Source: Bacillota bacterium
Lineage (GTDB): Bacteria > Bacillota_I > Bacilli_A > Erysipelotrichales > Erysipelotrichaceae
Assembly: GCA_023249475.1 (NCBI GenBank)
Contig: JAHFCO010000019.1
Location: 1-42,671, forward strand
DNA: 42,671 nucleotides
Direction: 5' to 3'
Made by a program: the position numbers and the translations under genes. The notes beneath the pieces were generated by a model. The model was given only the letters and a program-made list of their open reading frames with translations. It was not told the DNA's origin and made no database searches. This document shows positions 25,637-32,806 of the stretch, piece by piece (positions within the stretch are counted from its first letter, which is position 1; every line of letters starts with the position of its first letter).

Positions 25637-26106
25637 ACGTTGATCTCCACGGTGAACACCACCGAATATTCCAGTCTCTCAAGCAAGGTCTCGCGGTTCT
25701 TTTCAAGGACGGCGATGACGAAGACCCCTTTGTAATAGGCGACGCGGACTTCGGGGTCGATGAACTCGACCGACTGCCCCGCTTTCGCCAACGCGGCGTT
25801 GAAATCGAATTCCGCCTTCGCGATCGTATCTAGCACGTTCCCGTTGAGCGTGGCGGCGAAATACACTTCGGTCCCGTTTTCGACGCCTTCCCCGATGAAC
25901 AACGACTGGTTGTAGTCGCTGTCATACAAGGAAACCGCATCGTCGATGCCGAAGTTTTCCTCGACGCGGCTCAACGCCGCTTCACGCTCCGCCGCCCTCT
26001 TCTGGGCCGGACCGCTGACAAAAACGAAAAGGTTGAAGAGTACGATGACCAGGATGATCAGGATCAACCCAAGATTGAGTAAACTGGATTTCAGGTTGGA
26101 CGGCAT
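25633..26106 (-). CDS. Membrane-anchored protein, possibly YpmB-like
   Basis: 157 residues. A single N-terminal membrane helix (about 10-32) is followed by an extracellular domain. The start of that domain (KRAAEREAALSRVEENFG) and the Y-x-F-A-A-T-L-NGNV strand pattern are reminiscent of YpmB/DUF5590 (PepSY-like) proteins, which occur near dnaD in Bacillus. Similarity is weak, so the assignment rests largely on topology and position. Function unknown. AAGGAGGAAG precedes the ATG, and the gene leads into dnaD-nth. Confidence 0.6.
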   Translation of the reverse strand: MPSNLKSSLLNLGLILIILVIVLFNLFVFVSGPAQKRAAEREAALSRVEENFGIDDAVSLYDSDYNQSLFIGEGVENGTEVYFAATLNGNVLDTIAKAEFDFNAALAKAGQSVEFIDPEVRVAYYKGVFVIAVLEKNRETLLERLEYSVVFTVEINV

Positions 26107-26159
26107 GTTCTTCCTCCTTCTATAGGATATCGATGCGGACTTTAGGATGTGTCCCCGAT

Positions 26160-26188
26160 TTGCATATTTGAAACACTCGTGCTAAAAT
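26160..26188 (+). promoter_or_regulatory. Promoter of the thioredoxin-like gene
   Basis: TTGCAT (26160-26165) and TAAAAT (26183-26188) are 17 bases apart, with extended -10 TGCTAAAAT. AGGAGG lies 10-15 bases downstream, so the leader is very short. Confidence 0.75.
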
Positions 26189-26209
26189 GCGAAGTGCAGG
26201 AGGTGCGTG

Positions 26210-26719
26210 ATGCGGAAATTCTGGAAAATCATCATTGCTTTCGTTCTTATCCTCAGTATTACGGCTTCCGGTCTTTATTTCGTGTTCCGTCCGCAGGATG
26301 CGGATGTCTTGAAACAAACCAGCCTGAAGGCTTCGACCGTCGCGTTCGGCGACCTTGAAGATTATCTCCTGGACAATCCGGGAAAGCATTACATCTATTT
26401 CTGCCAAACGGCGAGTACGGACTGCGAATTCGTCAAGAACGATTTATTGGTGAAACTGGCCGACGACGCCAACGTGACCTTGTTCGAAGACATCGAACCC
26501 GTCGACATGGCCGCTCTGTCCAAGGACATTTCCTCCAACGCGATACGTAAAGCGTGGGGGTTCTCCCATTATCCGGCGTTTGTCGCCTATGATTCCACAA
26601 GCGGTGAAATCATCATCGGAAACGTATTGGAATGGAATGCGGACCAACCGTTCACGATGGACGAGATCAAGACGTGGATGAAGAACGTCGGGATCTGGCG
26701 TGCCGAATATACAAACTGA
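26210..26719 (+). CDS. Membrane-anchored thioredoxin-fold protein
   Basis: 169 residues from ATG 26210, which suits the AGGAGG site better than the GTG just before it. An N-terminal membrane helix (about 5-25) precedes an extracytoplasmic domain. The pattern HYIYFCQTASTDCEFVKNDLL, then FEDIEPVDM, then YPAFVAYD (cis-Pro region) is that of a thioredoxin fold. The two cysteines are spaced C-x6-C rather than C-x2-C, so classical thiol exchange is doubtful. It could be a thiol-disulfide or metal-handling accessory protein, or a structural member of the fold. Monocistronic with its own promoter and terminator. Confidence 0.65.
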   Translation: MRKFWKIIIAFVLILSITASGLYFVFRPQDADVLKQTSLKASTVAFGDLEDYLLDNPGKHYIYFCQTASTDCEFVKNDLLVKLADDANVTLFEDIEPVDMAALSKDISSNAIRKAWGFSHYPAFVAYDSTSGEIIIGNVLEWNADQPFTMDEIKTWMKNVGIWRAEYTN

Positions 26720-26744
26720 AGAAGAGGTCACTCTTCTTTTTTTT
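26719..26744. terminator. Terminator between convergent thioredoxin-like and dedA genes
   Basis: AAGAAGAG (26719-26726) and CTCTTCTT (26731-26738) enclose a four-base loop, followed by a run of T on the plus strand. The loop holds the TGA stop of the minus-strand dedA gene (26728-26730). Confidence 0.85.
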
Positions 26745-27357
26745 CGTCCTCGATCTCGCTGAGTTTCGCCTTCGCCTTGAGTTTCCGGTAGAGAAGATGG
26801 ACGACAAGATAGATCAACCCCAACCCCGAGAGAACCCAAGGATCCCCCAAGGAACGGATCATCGTATGCCCGAACATCGCCATCGCCCCGATCATGATGA
26901 ATTTCCCGATGGCGATCGACACGATGTACTTCGTCGCGATGAAATCCGATAAGCCGAACGTGAGGTTCAGCAGACTGCTGGGTGTAAACGGCATGGCCGA
27001 GAGCATGATGATGGTGTCGGGGGTTTGTTTTGAAACCCAACGCATCCATCGGTCGAGGTTCTTCCGTTTGGGTACCCAATGCATGAAATACGGCTTCACG
27101 ACCGTGCGGATGATCAGGAACACGAGGATCGACCCGACCAGACTTCCGATATAGGAAAAAAGGAAACCGAGATACGGTCCGAATGCCCCCGTGGAAAACG
27201 TAACGATGGCGACCAAAGGCAACGCGGGGATGAAGGATTCAAGCATCGCCAGAAAAATCGGCGCCAAGGGTCCGAAACCCCTGAACTGTTCCAACAGGTT
27301 CAGCCAGAACGACTCGGACAAGATGAGAAGGATCCACTCCTCGACCTGTTTGATCAT
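26728..27357 (-). CDS. DedA/VTT-domain membrane protein
   Basis: 209 residues with about five hydrophobic segments and a charged C-terminal tail. The VTT (SNARE-associated) pattern is seen in FIPALPLVAIVTFSTGAFGPYLGFLFSYIGSLVG and LSAMPFTPSSLLNLTFGLSDF. DedA-family proteins translocate lipids such as undecaprenyl phosphate or phosphatidylethanolamine. The substrate of this subgroup cannot be told from sequence. It begins one base after the mtnN stop, as the last gene of the yqeG operon. The ribosome site (GGAAAG inside mtnN) is weak, suggesting coupling. Confidence 0.87.
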   Translation of the reverse strand: MIKQVEEWILLILSESFWLNLLEQFRGFGPLAPIFLAMLESFIPALPLVAIVTFSTGAFGPYLGFLFSYIGSLVGSILVFLIIRTVVKPYFMHWVPKRKNLDRWMRWVSKQTPDTIIMLSAMPFTPSSLLNLTFGLSDFIATKYIVSIAIGKFIMIGAMAMFGHTMIRSLGDPWVLSGLGLIYLVVHLLYRKLKAKAKLSEIEDEKKEE

Positions 27358-27358
27358 G

Positions 27359-28048
27359 CTAGATGCTTTCCAGCAGCGGCATCACTTCATAACACCAACG
27401 GGCGCTGCGTTCACTCGCCTTCACGAGGTATTCTTCAAAAGTCATCGCATTCCCGTGCTTGACGGCGATATCCGACAAGGAACGCAGGATGACAAACGGC
27501 GTGTCGAAAATCTTCGCGGCATGGGCGATCGCCGCCCCTTCCATTTCGACGCAGATCGCTTCGGGGAAAGCCTTGGTGATGGAAGCGACGACCATCGGAT
27601 CCCCGACGAACATGTCGCCTGAAACGATCGGTCCGATCCAATGGCGCTCTTCGCCGATGATTTTGCGAAACGCGTCGATGTAGAGCGGATCCGCGTCGAC
27701 CACATACCGCGAGGTGGCGAAACCTTTCGGCTCTCCGAAGGCGGTTAGGTCGAAATCGTGATAGGCGGTCTTCGTCGAGACGACCACGTCCAGCACTTCC
27801 TGGTCTTCTTTCAACCCGCCGGCGGTCCCGATGTTGACGATCCCCTTCACGGGGAAATTCTTCAGGCACAGGATCGTGCTGATCGCGGCTTCGACCTTCC
27901 CGATGCCGCTGAGAAGGACGACGACTTTCGTCCCGTTCAAGAGCCCCGTATGAAACAAATGGGCATCGATCTTCACTTCCTTCACATCGTGCATCAAGCG
28001 CACGATTTCTTTGACTTCTTCCGGCATGGCGCCGATGATTGCGATCAT
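27359..28048 (-). CDS. mtnN: 5'-methylthioadenosine/S-adenosylhomocysteine nucleosidase
   Basis: 229 residues. It hydrolyses MTA and SAH to adenine and the thioribosyl product, clearing methyltransferase inhibitors. Family features are IGAMPEEV with the catalytic glutamate near residue 11, GTAGGL phosphate region, SGDMFVGD, CVEMEGAAIAH (ribose-binding Glu) and RSLSD with the catalytic aspartate. AAAGGAGTG precedes the ATG. Placement directly after a SAM-dependent methyltransferase gene makes functional sense, since SAH is that enzyme's by-product. Confidence 0.95.
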   Translation of the reverse strand: MIAIIGAMPEEVKEIVRLMHDVKEVKIDAHLFHTGLLNGTKVVVLLSGIGKVEAAISTILCLKNFPVKGIVNIGTAGGLKEDQEVLDVVVSTKTAYHDFDLTAFGEPKGFATSRYVVDADPLYIDAFRKIIGEERHWIGPIVSGDMFVGDPMVVASITKAFPEAICVEMEGAAIAHAAKIFDTPFVILRSLSDIAVKHGNAMTFEEYLVKASERSARWCYEVMPLLESI

Positions 28049-28052
28049 GGGT

Positions 28053-28778
28053 TCACTCCTTTATGGCATGGATGAAATACTTCTCCGCCTCTGCGTCTTT
28101 TTCTTCTTCGAAATCCGAGGTGACCTCGACCTTGAATCCGATGTCCGTCAGTGCTTCGACGACCTCGTCCAAGGGGAAAACGGTTTGCACATGCGTCTCG
28201 GATAGCACGGAACCGTCGTTTCGGTAGAACCGGAAATGGTGGATGACCCGCGGATTGTCGCTTTCGATCGCCCACTGGTATCCCGTATCGTCGATCCACC
28301 CTTCTTCGATGAAGGGTTCCTCGAATTCGGCCAAGCGGGCTTCGGTATGCATGTCGAAGAGAAAGGACGCACCCGTCGTCAAATGGTCATGGACTTCGTG
28401 AAACATCTTCCTGAGTTCGGCCATGGACGAAAGATAGTTGATGCTGTCGCAGAAGCAAAGGATCCCGTCATACATCTCATATCCCGACAGGTCGCGCATG
28501 TCCCCGACATGATACGCGATCCGGTCGTCGACGTCCTTTTCCTTGGCTTTGCGGATCATGTCTTGGGATAAGTCCAAGGCGGTCATGCGAAACCCGAGTT
28601 TCGCCAAGCGAAGCGTGATTTCCCCGCTTCCGCACGCCAACTCAAGGATTTTATCCCCTTGGACTCTTTTCTTGGTATAGGCGCACCAGTGCGCCGACGC
28701 TTCGTCATCCTTCACCAAGCGGTCGTAATACCCCGCCAGGATCGAATAATTCAGCGTTTCACGATTTTGTCCGCCCAT
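28053..28778 (-). CDS. yqeM: Class I SAM-dependent methyltransferase (YqeM-like)
   Basis: 241 residues. SAM-binding motif I is ILELACGSGEITLRLAKLG (near 45), followed by ALDLSQDMIRKAKEK (motif II) and GDMRDL, GILCFCDSINYL (motif IV). The N-terminus (YDRLVKDD) and overall order match Bacillus YqeM, encoded right after rsfS. The methyl acceptor is unknown. Its start overlaps the rsfS end by 28 bases, with GGAGCGCTT as ribosome site. The MTA/SAH nucleosidase follows. Confidence 0.88.
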   Translation of the reverse strand: MGGQNRETLNYSILAGYYDRLVKDDEASAHWCAYTKKRVQGDKILELACGSGEITLRLAKLGFRMTALDLSQDMIRKAKEKDVDDRIAYHVGDMRDLSGYEMYDGILCFCDSINYLSSMAELRKMFHEVHDHLTTGASFLFDMHTEARLAEFEEPFIEEGWIDDTGYQWAIESDNPRVIHHFRFYRNDGSVLSETHVQTVFPLDEVVEALTDIGFKVEVTSDFEEEKDAEAEKYFIHAIKE

Positions 28779-29080
28779 AAGCGCTCCAATTGATAGACTA
28801 GACGGGCTTCGGCGCTAAAGACATGCACCACGACGCTGCCGCAGTCCACCAGCAGCCAATCGCTCTCTTCCCCGCCTTCCACATGGTCGACATAGAAACC
28901 GGCCTTCTCGGCCTGTTCGACGGCGTTATCCGCGATCGCATGCACTTGGCGCAGGCTTTGCGCATCGCAGACCACGAAATAGTCCACCCAGGGGTTCACT
29001 TCGTGCATATCCAACACGATGATTTGATTCGCCTTCTTATCATCGACGGCGTTCACGACCACTTGCAGTAATTCAGACAT
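28751..29080 (-). CDS. rsfS: Ribosome silencing factor RsfS
   Basis: 109 residues from the ATG at 29080, six bases after GGAGG; the GTG two codons earlier is too close to the site. RsfS binds uL14 on the 50S subunit and blocks 30S joining in starvation. Motifs are IIVLDMHEVNPWVDYFVVCDAQS, VEGGEESDWLLVDCGSVVVHVFSAEARLVYQLERLW. Overlaps nadD-yqeK upstream by eight bases and the methyltransferase gene downstream. Confidence 0.95.
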   Translation of the reverse strand: MSELLQVVVNAVDDKKANQIIVLDMHEVNPWVDYFVVCDAQSLRQVHAIADNAVEQAEKAGFYVDHVEGGEESDWLLVDCGSVVVHVFSAEARLVYQLERLWADKIVKR

Positions 29081-30101
29081 CCACACCCTCCTTCTTAAGA
29101 TACGCCTGTTGGTTCAGACGCACTTGCTTCACGGCGAGATCCAGGTTCTTCATCGCCAATCCGATCAGTTCGCTTGAGTCGTAGCCTCGGCTTTCATCCA
29201 GTTTGTCGGCAAGATAGATGACCTTCACCAACGGATCTTCCACATCCCCCTCGACATGATGACCGATCGCCTTCAAGACGCTCTTGTCCTTGATCATCAA
29301 GGTTCTTTTCGCATAATGCATACCGGCTCTCTGATGCCAGATCGCCGGGGGTTGTTTCAAATAGTCGGGCTCGGCGATCGTCAAGATCGCACGCAGTTCA
29401 TCCATCGACTTGTTTTTCATACAATCATGCAGAAGCGCGGCCAGATTGACCCTCGTTTCATCGAGACGATGCGCTTTGGCAAGCCTCAACGCCAAATTAC
29501 GCATGGAGTCGACGTGGATCCAGCGCTTCGCGCTCACCATCGCCTTCCCGATTTCTTCCACATACAACCCGTGTTGCATCATGTAGGCGACGACCTTGCG
29601 CGACGTCAGCCCCACTTCCCCTTGTCTGATTTGGGTCGAGGAGTACTTCAGGTAATCCTTGGGGTTCAGCGAAACCATCCAGGTCGGGATGTCATCCTTG
29701 GGGTTACGGGGATAAACCACGAACTTCAGGAGTCGACGTAGGGTTTCGTGGTCCTTCCACCGGCTGAACTGATTCGCCTGGTCGGATCCCAGAATCCAAT
29801 AGAATTCATGGTCGGGAAACTCCTTCAACAATTCCTTCACGGTGTTCACGGTATAGTTGGGTTGATCAAGCGAAGCTTCGATCAAACATACTTTTAGTTT
29901 CCGATAGGGTGAAACCATCAGGCGGATCATCTTGACCCGATGGTCGAACGAAACGGTCTGACCTTCTTTAAGCGGTGTCGAAACCGTCGGTAAAAACCAG
30001 ACCTCGCTGAGCGAGAGCTGACGTTTGGCATCCAGTGCGATTTGGAGATGCCCTGTATGGATGGGATCGAAACTCCCTCCGAACAGACCGACCTTCTTCA
30101 T
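29073..30101 (-). CDS. nadD: Fused nicotinate-nucleotide adenylyltransferase and HD-domain YqeK hydrolase
   Basis: 342 residues joining two proteins that are separate in Bacillus. Residues 1 to about 190 are NadD: GLFGGSFDPIHTGHL nucleotidyltransferase motif, ILGSDQANQFSRWK, and SSTQIRQG (the ISSTxIR motif). It makes deamido-NAD from nicotinate mononucleotide and ATP. Residues from about 195 are a YqeK HD hydrolase: RWIHVDSM, ALLHDCMKNKS, AIWHQRAGMHYA, AIGHHVEGD and IYLADKLDE. YqeK proteins cleave diadenosine tetraphosphate. The fusion is known in some Mollicutes-related lineages. Start overlaps yhbY stop as ATGA. Confidence 0.95.
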   Translation of the reverse strand: MKKVGLFGGSFDPIHTGHLQIALDAKRQLSLSEVWFLPTVSTPLKEGQTVSFDHRVKMIRLMVSPYRKLKVCLIEASLDQPNYTVNTVKELLKEFPDHEFYWILGSDQANQFSRWKDHETLRRLLKFVVYPRNPKDDIPTWMVSLNPKDYLKYSSTQIRQGEVGLTSRKVVAYMMQHGLYVEEIGKAMVSAKRWIHVDSMRNLALRLAKAHRLDETRVNLAALLHDCMKNKSMDELRAILTIAEPDYLKQPPAIWHQRAGMHYAKRTLMIKDKSVLKAIGHHVEGDVEDPLVKVIYLADKLDESRGYDSSELIGLAMKNLDLAVKQVRLNQQAYLKKEGVDV

Positions 30102-30388
30102 CGCGGAAGTTCGATCTTCTTCTTTTCGCTTTGTCGATAAAGAAGGATGGTCTTCCCGATGATCTGGACGATTTCGCTGTGCGTGGACGAGGAAAGGTCC
30201 AAGGCGATTTCGTTCACCGGGACGGGACAGGATTTCAAGACACTGATTTTAATCAATTCATGCGCTTCCAGGGAATCGCCCACCGTATTCATCAAGTTCA
30301 GGCTCATCCCTTCCTTGCCGACCTGGAATAAGGCCCTGCGGGTCTGCCCCAGGCTGCGCAGCGCGCTTTTTTGTTTCGAATTCAACAT
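30098..30388 (-). CDS. yhbY: YhbY/YqeI-family RNA-binding protein (CRM domain)
   Basis: 96 residues, a single CRM (KH-like) domain. The start LNSKQKSALRSLGQTRRALFQVGKEG and EIVQIIGKTILLYRQS are characteristic. It binds pre-50S ribosomal particles. TAATG overlap with the yqeH stop, and ATGA overlap with nadD, keep the conserved order yqeH-yhbY-nadD. aroE, which sits between yqeH and yhbY in Bacillus, is absent. Confidence 0.93.
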   Translation of the reverse strand: MLNSKQKSALRSLGQTRRALFQVGKEGMSLNLMNTVGDSLEAHELIKISVLKSCPVPVNEIALDLSSSTHSEIVQIIGKTILLYRQSEKKKIELPR

Positions 30389-31449
30389 TAGATCATCGCC
30401 TTTCTGAAGTGTACGTCCACCGTTTGCGGGACGTTGACATCGATTCTTTCATAACTTCCCTGGATGCATACCCAGCCGATCTGGCCGAAGACCACGTCGG
30501 TTTTCTGCGGCTGATACCTGGAAGTGAACTTCTTGGTCAGTTCCGGATTGACGAGCACGTGCGGCGTCAATTCGTCGAAATGCTTTTCAAGGTATTCGGT
30601 GAGATTTTCCGCCTTGGTGCGGTGGATGTTCAGGTTGTCGCTGACATAGAACGTCGCGGTCGCCTCTTTCACGCCGACGAAGGTCACGCTCGCCAAACCG
30701 CCCAACACGAAACTCTGCGAAGACGTCAGTTGGAACGACCGGGGTTTATAAGCGGACTTCAGCCCGAGCAGTTTGATCGACGCGGGGTCGAGTTGTTCCC
30801 ACAGGCTGTCCTCGACTTTGATCCCCGGGGTATCGTAGACGGTGATCCCTTCCCAGGCGATCGGGTTGAAATCGAGGGTCGTATGCGGATAGGGCGAAAC
30901 CGTCAGGTTCGCCGAGGGCATCAATGCATTCAGCAAGGTGCTCTTCCCCGCGTTGGCCATTCCGACCACCGCGACGTCCTTCCCTTTCCTCAACACATGG
31001 ATCATGTCGGAAACCATGCCCTGGCTGCTTTTCGCGTGGTCGCCGACGACGACCACCCCTTTGACTTCGATCCCCTCTTCACGCAGCCGGCTGCGAAGGA
31101 ACTGAAGCAGCTTGTCGTTCCCCAAGGTATCGGGCAGAAGATCCCGCTTGGTCGCCACCAACATCACGTCTTTATTCATCAAGTGACGATGCAAACCCGG
31201 CAGCAAGCCGTTTTCCACATCGCACAAATCCAATACATAAACCACCAGCACGTCCATCTTGGCGACCCGCGACAGCACTTCGTCGCTATCCGCCTTGGAC
31301 ACCTTCAACACGGCCGTGTCCCCGTAATGCTTCAACCGATAACAACGCCGGCAAAGCGTCTGCCCATCCTTGACGATATACCCGGCCGCCTCGGGATCCT
31401 GCATCTGCAGCATCGCCCCGCATCCGACACATTTCTTCAGTTCGCTCAT
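30388..31449 (-). CDS. yqeH: Ribosome biogenesis GTPase YqeH (circularly permuted)
   Basis: 353 residues from the ATG at 31449, which has GGAGGATTAC upstream; a longer frame running back through yqeG is not real. An N-terminal zinc finger (CVGCGAMLQ and LCRRCYRLKHYGD) precedes a circularly permuted GTPase: G4 (VATKRDLLP), then G1 (VGMANAGKSTLLNAL), then G3 (YDTPGI). A C-terminal domain follows. YqeH is needed for 30S assembly. Start overlaps the yqeG stop as ATGA. Confidence 0.95.
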   Translation of the reverse strand: MSELKKCVGCGAMLQMQDPEAAGYIVKDGQTLCRRCYRLKHYGDTAVLKVSKADSDEVLSRVAKMDVLVVYVLDLCDVENGLLPGLHRHLMNKDVMLVATKRDLLPDTLGNDKLLQFLRSRLREEGIEVKGVVVVGDHAKSSQGMVSDMIHVLRKGKDVAVVGMANAGKSTLLNALMPSANLTVSPYPHTTLDFNPIAWEGITVYDTPGIKVEDSLWEQLDPASIKLLGLKSAYKPRSFQLTSSQSFVLGGLASVTFVGVKEATATFYVSDNLNIHRTKAENLTEYLEKHFDELTPHVLVNPELTKKFTSRYQPQKTDVVFGQIGWVCIQGSYERIDVNVPQTVDVHFRKAMI

Positions 31450-31937
31450 CGTAATCCTCCTTGACGCAAAACCCATTGTTCGATCTTGCGGATCCATCGT
31501 GTATAAAAATAATCCTTGGGGCTGATCTGATTCACCATGATCCCCATCATGCCGAGGCGGTAGGCCGCCCACATGTCGGTGAACAACTGGTCCCCGATGA
31601 AGCAACACGTCGAAGCGTCGACTTGATGCTTCCGGATGAACCGTTTGATCCGAAAGACGAACGGCTTGTAGGCCCTGGGCAACCCTTCGACATCCAAATC
31701 CCGCGACAAATCGGAGATTCTTTTGGAGGTGTTGTTTGAAACCAGGAACACCCGGATCCCCTGCGCCTTGACGCGGTTGATCCATAGTTTAAGTTCTTCG
31801 GAAGAAAGACGCTCCCGGGGGGCGAGCAAGGTGTTGTCGACATCGATGAATACCGTGTCGATCTTATGCGTCGCCAAAAACGAAATTTCGATCCCCAACG
31901 GGGAATCAACCAGCATCTTCGGATACATCGTTCGCAT
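31446..31937 (-). CDS. yqeG: YqeG-family HAD IIIA phosphatase
   Basis: 163 residues from the ATG at 31937, with GGAGGAACACT upstream. HAD motif I is VFIDVDNTLLAPRE (both aspartates present), motif II VSNNT, motif III lysine in AYKPF, and motif IV IGDQLFTDMWAAYRLGM. This matches YqeG/TIGR01668, a phosphatase of uncertain substrate (phosphatidylglycerophosphate phosphatase activity is known for relatives). It is the first gene of the eight-gene overlapping operon. Confidence 0.93.
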   Translation of the reverse strand: MRTMYPKMLVDSPLGIEISFLATHKIDTVFIDVDNTLLAPRERLSSEELKLWINRVKAQGIRVFLVSNNTSKRISDLSRDLDVEGLPRAYKPFVFRIKRFIRKHQVDASTCCFIGDQLFTDMWAAYRLGMMGIMVNQISPKDYFYTRWIRKIEQWVLRQGGLR

Positions 31938-31956
31938 AGTGTTCCTCCGTTGCCTT

Positions 31957-31962
31957 ATTATA
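31957..31962 (-). promoter_or_regulatory. Extended -10 promoter of the yqeG operon
   Basis: On the minus strand, TATAAT is preceded by TGG (TGGTATAAT). The -35 region is weak. It lies about 20 bases before the yqeG ATG and would drive eight genes. Confidence 0.75.
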
Positions 31963-31989
31963 CCAAAAAAGCGGACGGATTGAAACGCG

Positions 31990-32016
31990 GAAACGGGCAT
32001 ATCGAGTGCCCGTTTC
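31990..32016. repeat. Inverted repeat between divergent yqeG and the HAD-like gene
   Basis: A perfect 10-base inverted repeat, GAAACGGGCA (31990-31999) with TGCCCGTTTC (32007-32016), has a seven-base loop. There is no T run, so it may be an operator or leader hairpin rather than a terminator. Confidence 0.6.
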
Positions 32017-32032
32017 ACTGACTTAGGGTAAG

Positions 32033-32737
32033 ATGGAAACGGTGATTTTAATGAAAAGAAACTTGATTCTGATTAACGTCGACGCCACGATCTTCGATGT
32101 CGTCGAACCCATCCACAGTGCCTATGCCCGCCTCGCCGCGGAATCCTCCATCCCGCTTCCCGCTTCGTTTCTCAAACGCGTCGTCGATGCGCGGGGAACG
32201 TCGCGTGAAAAGCTGGATCGCGAATTCCCCGCCTTAGCCAACCTTCACAGCGAAGCGCAAAAACTCTATCTTCCGCAAATCAAGCGCAAGATCGAAGAAC
32301 GGCGGATCCTTGCGCCCGATGCCCGCGACTTCCTCCACTCCCTGACTGAGCGTCATTTCGAGTACGGATTCGTCTCTTCGATGCCGCGTGATCTGCTCGA
32401 TACCCTGGTTTCGATGCATGCGTTCATGCATCCCGTGGTAAGCGTGGTTCAATCCGAGGTCAACGAAGGCAAACCCGAACCGGACCTTTACCTCAAAGCC
32501 TGCCGCATGGCCGCCCTTCATCCCAACAAGGTCCTGGTCGTCGAAAACAGCGTCCTTGGCGTCACTTCCGCGTTTCTAGCCCACACCCGGGTCGTCTATC
32601 TTGAGTCCGTATTCGAGCGCAACGAAGAAGAATATGCCTACAGTTTTCAGGAGTTCGCTTCGCTGAAGGAATTCGATACGTATCTTACCCATGAAAATGA
32701 AGCCAAGAACCCCTTCCTTCTCCGGTTTGAAACCTAA
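32033..32737 (+). CDS. HAD-superfamily protein with altered catalytic motifs
   Basis: 234 residues (228 if translation begins at the second ATG, 32051, which follows GGTGAT). The fold is that of beta-phosphoglucomutase-like HAD phosphatases: motif I, a helical cap, motif III GKPEPDLYLKA (K147), and motif IV. Motif I, normally D-x-D-x-T, reads N15-V-D17-A-T19, so the phospho-accepting nucleophile is Asn (codon AAC). Motif IV reads ENS (E171, N172, S173) instead of EDS. Both changes predict loss of phosphatase activity. It may bind a phosphometabolite or a protein instead. Monocistronic with a clear terminator; divergent from the yqeG operon. Confidence 0.8.
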   Translation: METVILMKRNLILINVDATIFDVVEPIHSAYARLAAESSIPLPASFLKRVVDARGTSREKLDREFPALANLHSEAQKLYLPQIKRKIEERRILAPDARDFLHSLTERHFEYGFVSSMPRDLLDTLVSMHAFMHPVVSVVQSEVNEGKPEPDLYLKACRMAALHPNKVLVVENSVLGVTSAFLAHTRVVYLESVFERNEEEYAYSFQEFASLKEFDTYLTHENEAKNPFLLRFET

Positions 32738-32757
32738 GCAGCCCCGCTGCTTTTTTT
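32736..32757 (+). terminator. Terminator after the HAD-like gene
   Basis: AAGCAGC (32736-32742) and GCTGCTT (32746-32752) form a tight hairpin followed by T residues. It overlaps the TAA stop. Confidence 0.85.
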
Positions 32758-32806
32758 ATCCGTAAATCGTGATAAAATCATCGTAGAGGACAAGGGGCGT
32801 GATGTC

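Noticed and set aside
30388-31785. A longer YqeH start reading back through yqeG
   Set aside because: The extra ~110 residues overlap the yqeG coding sequence and look like antiframe sequence. GGAGGATTAC and the zinc-finger start place the ATG at 31449.
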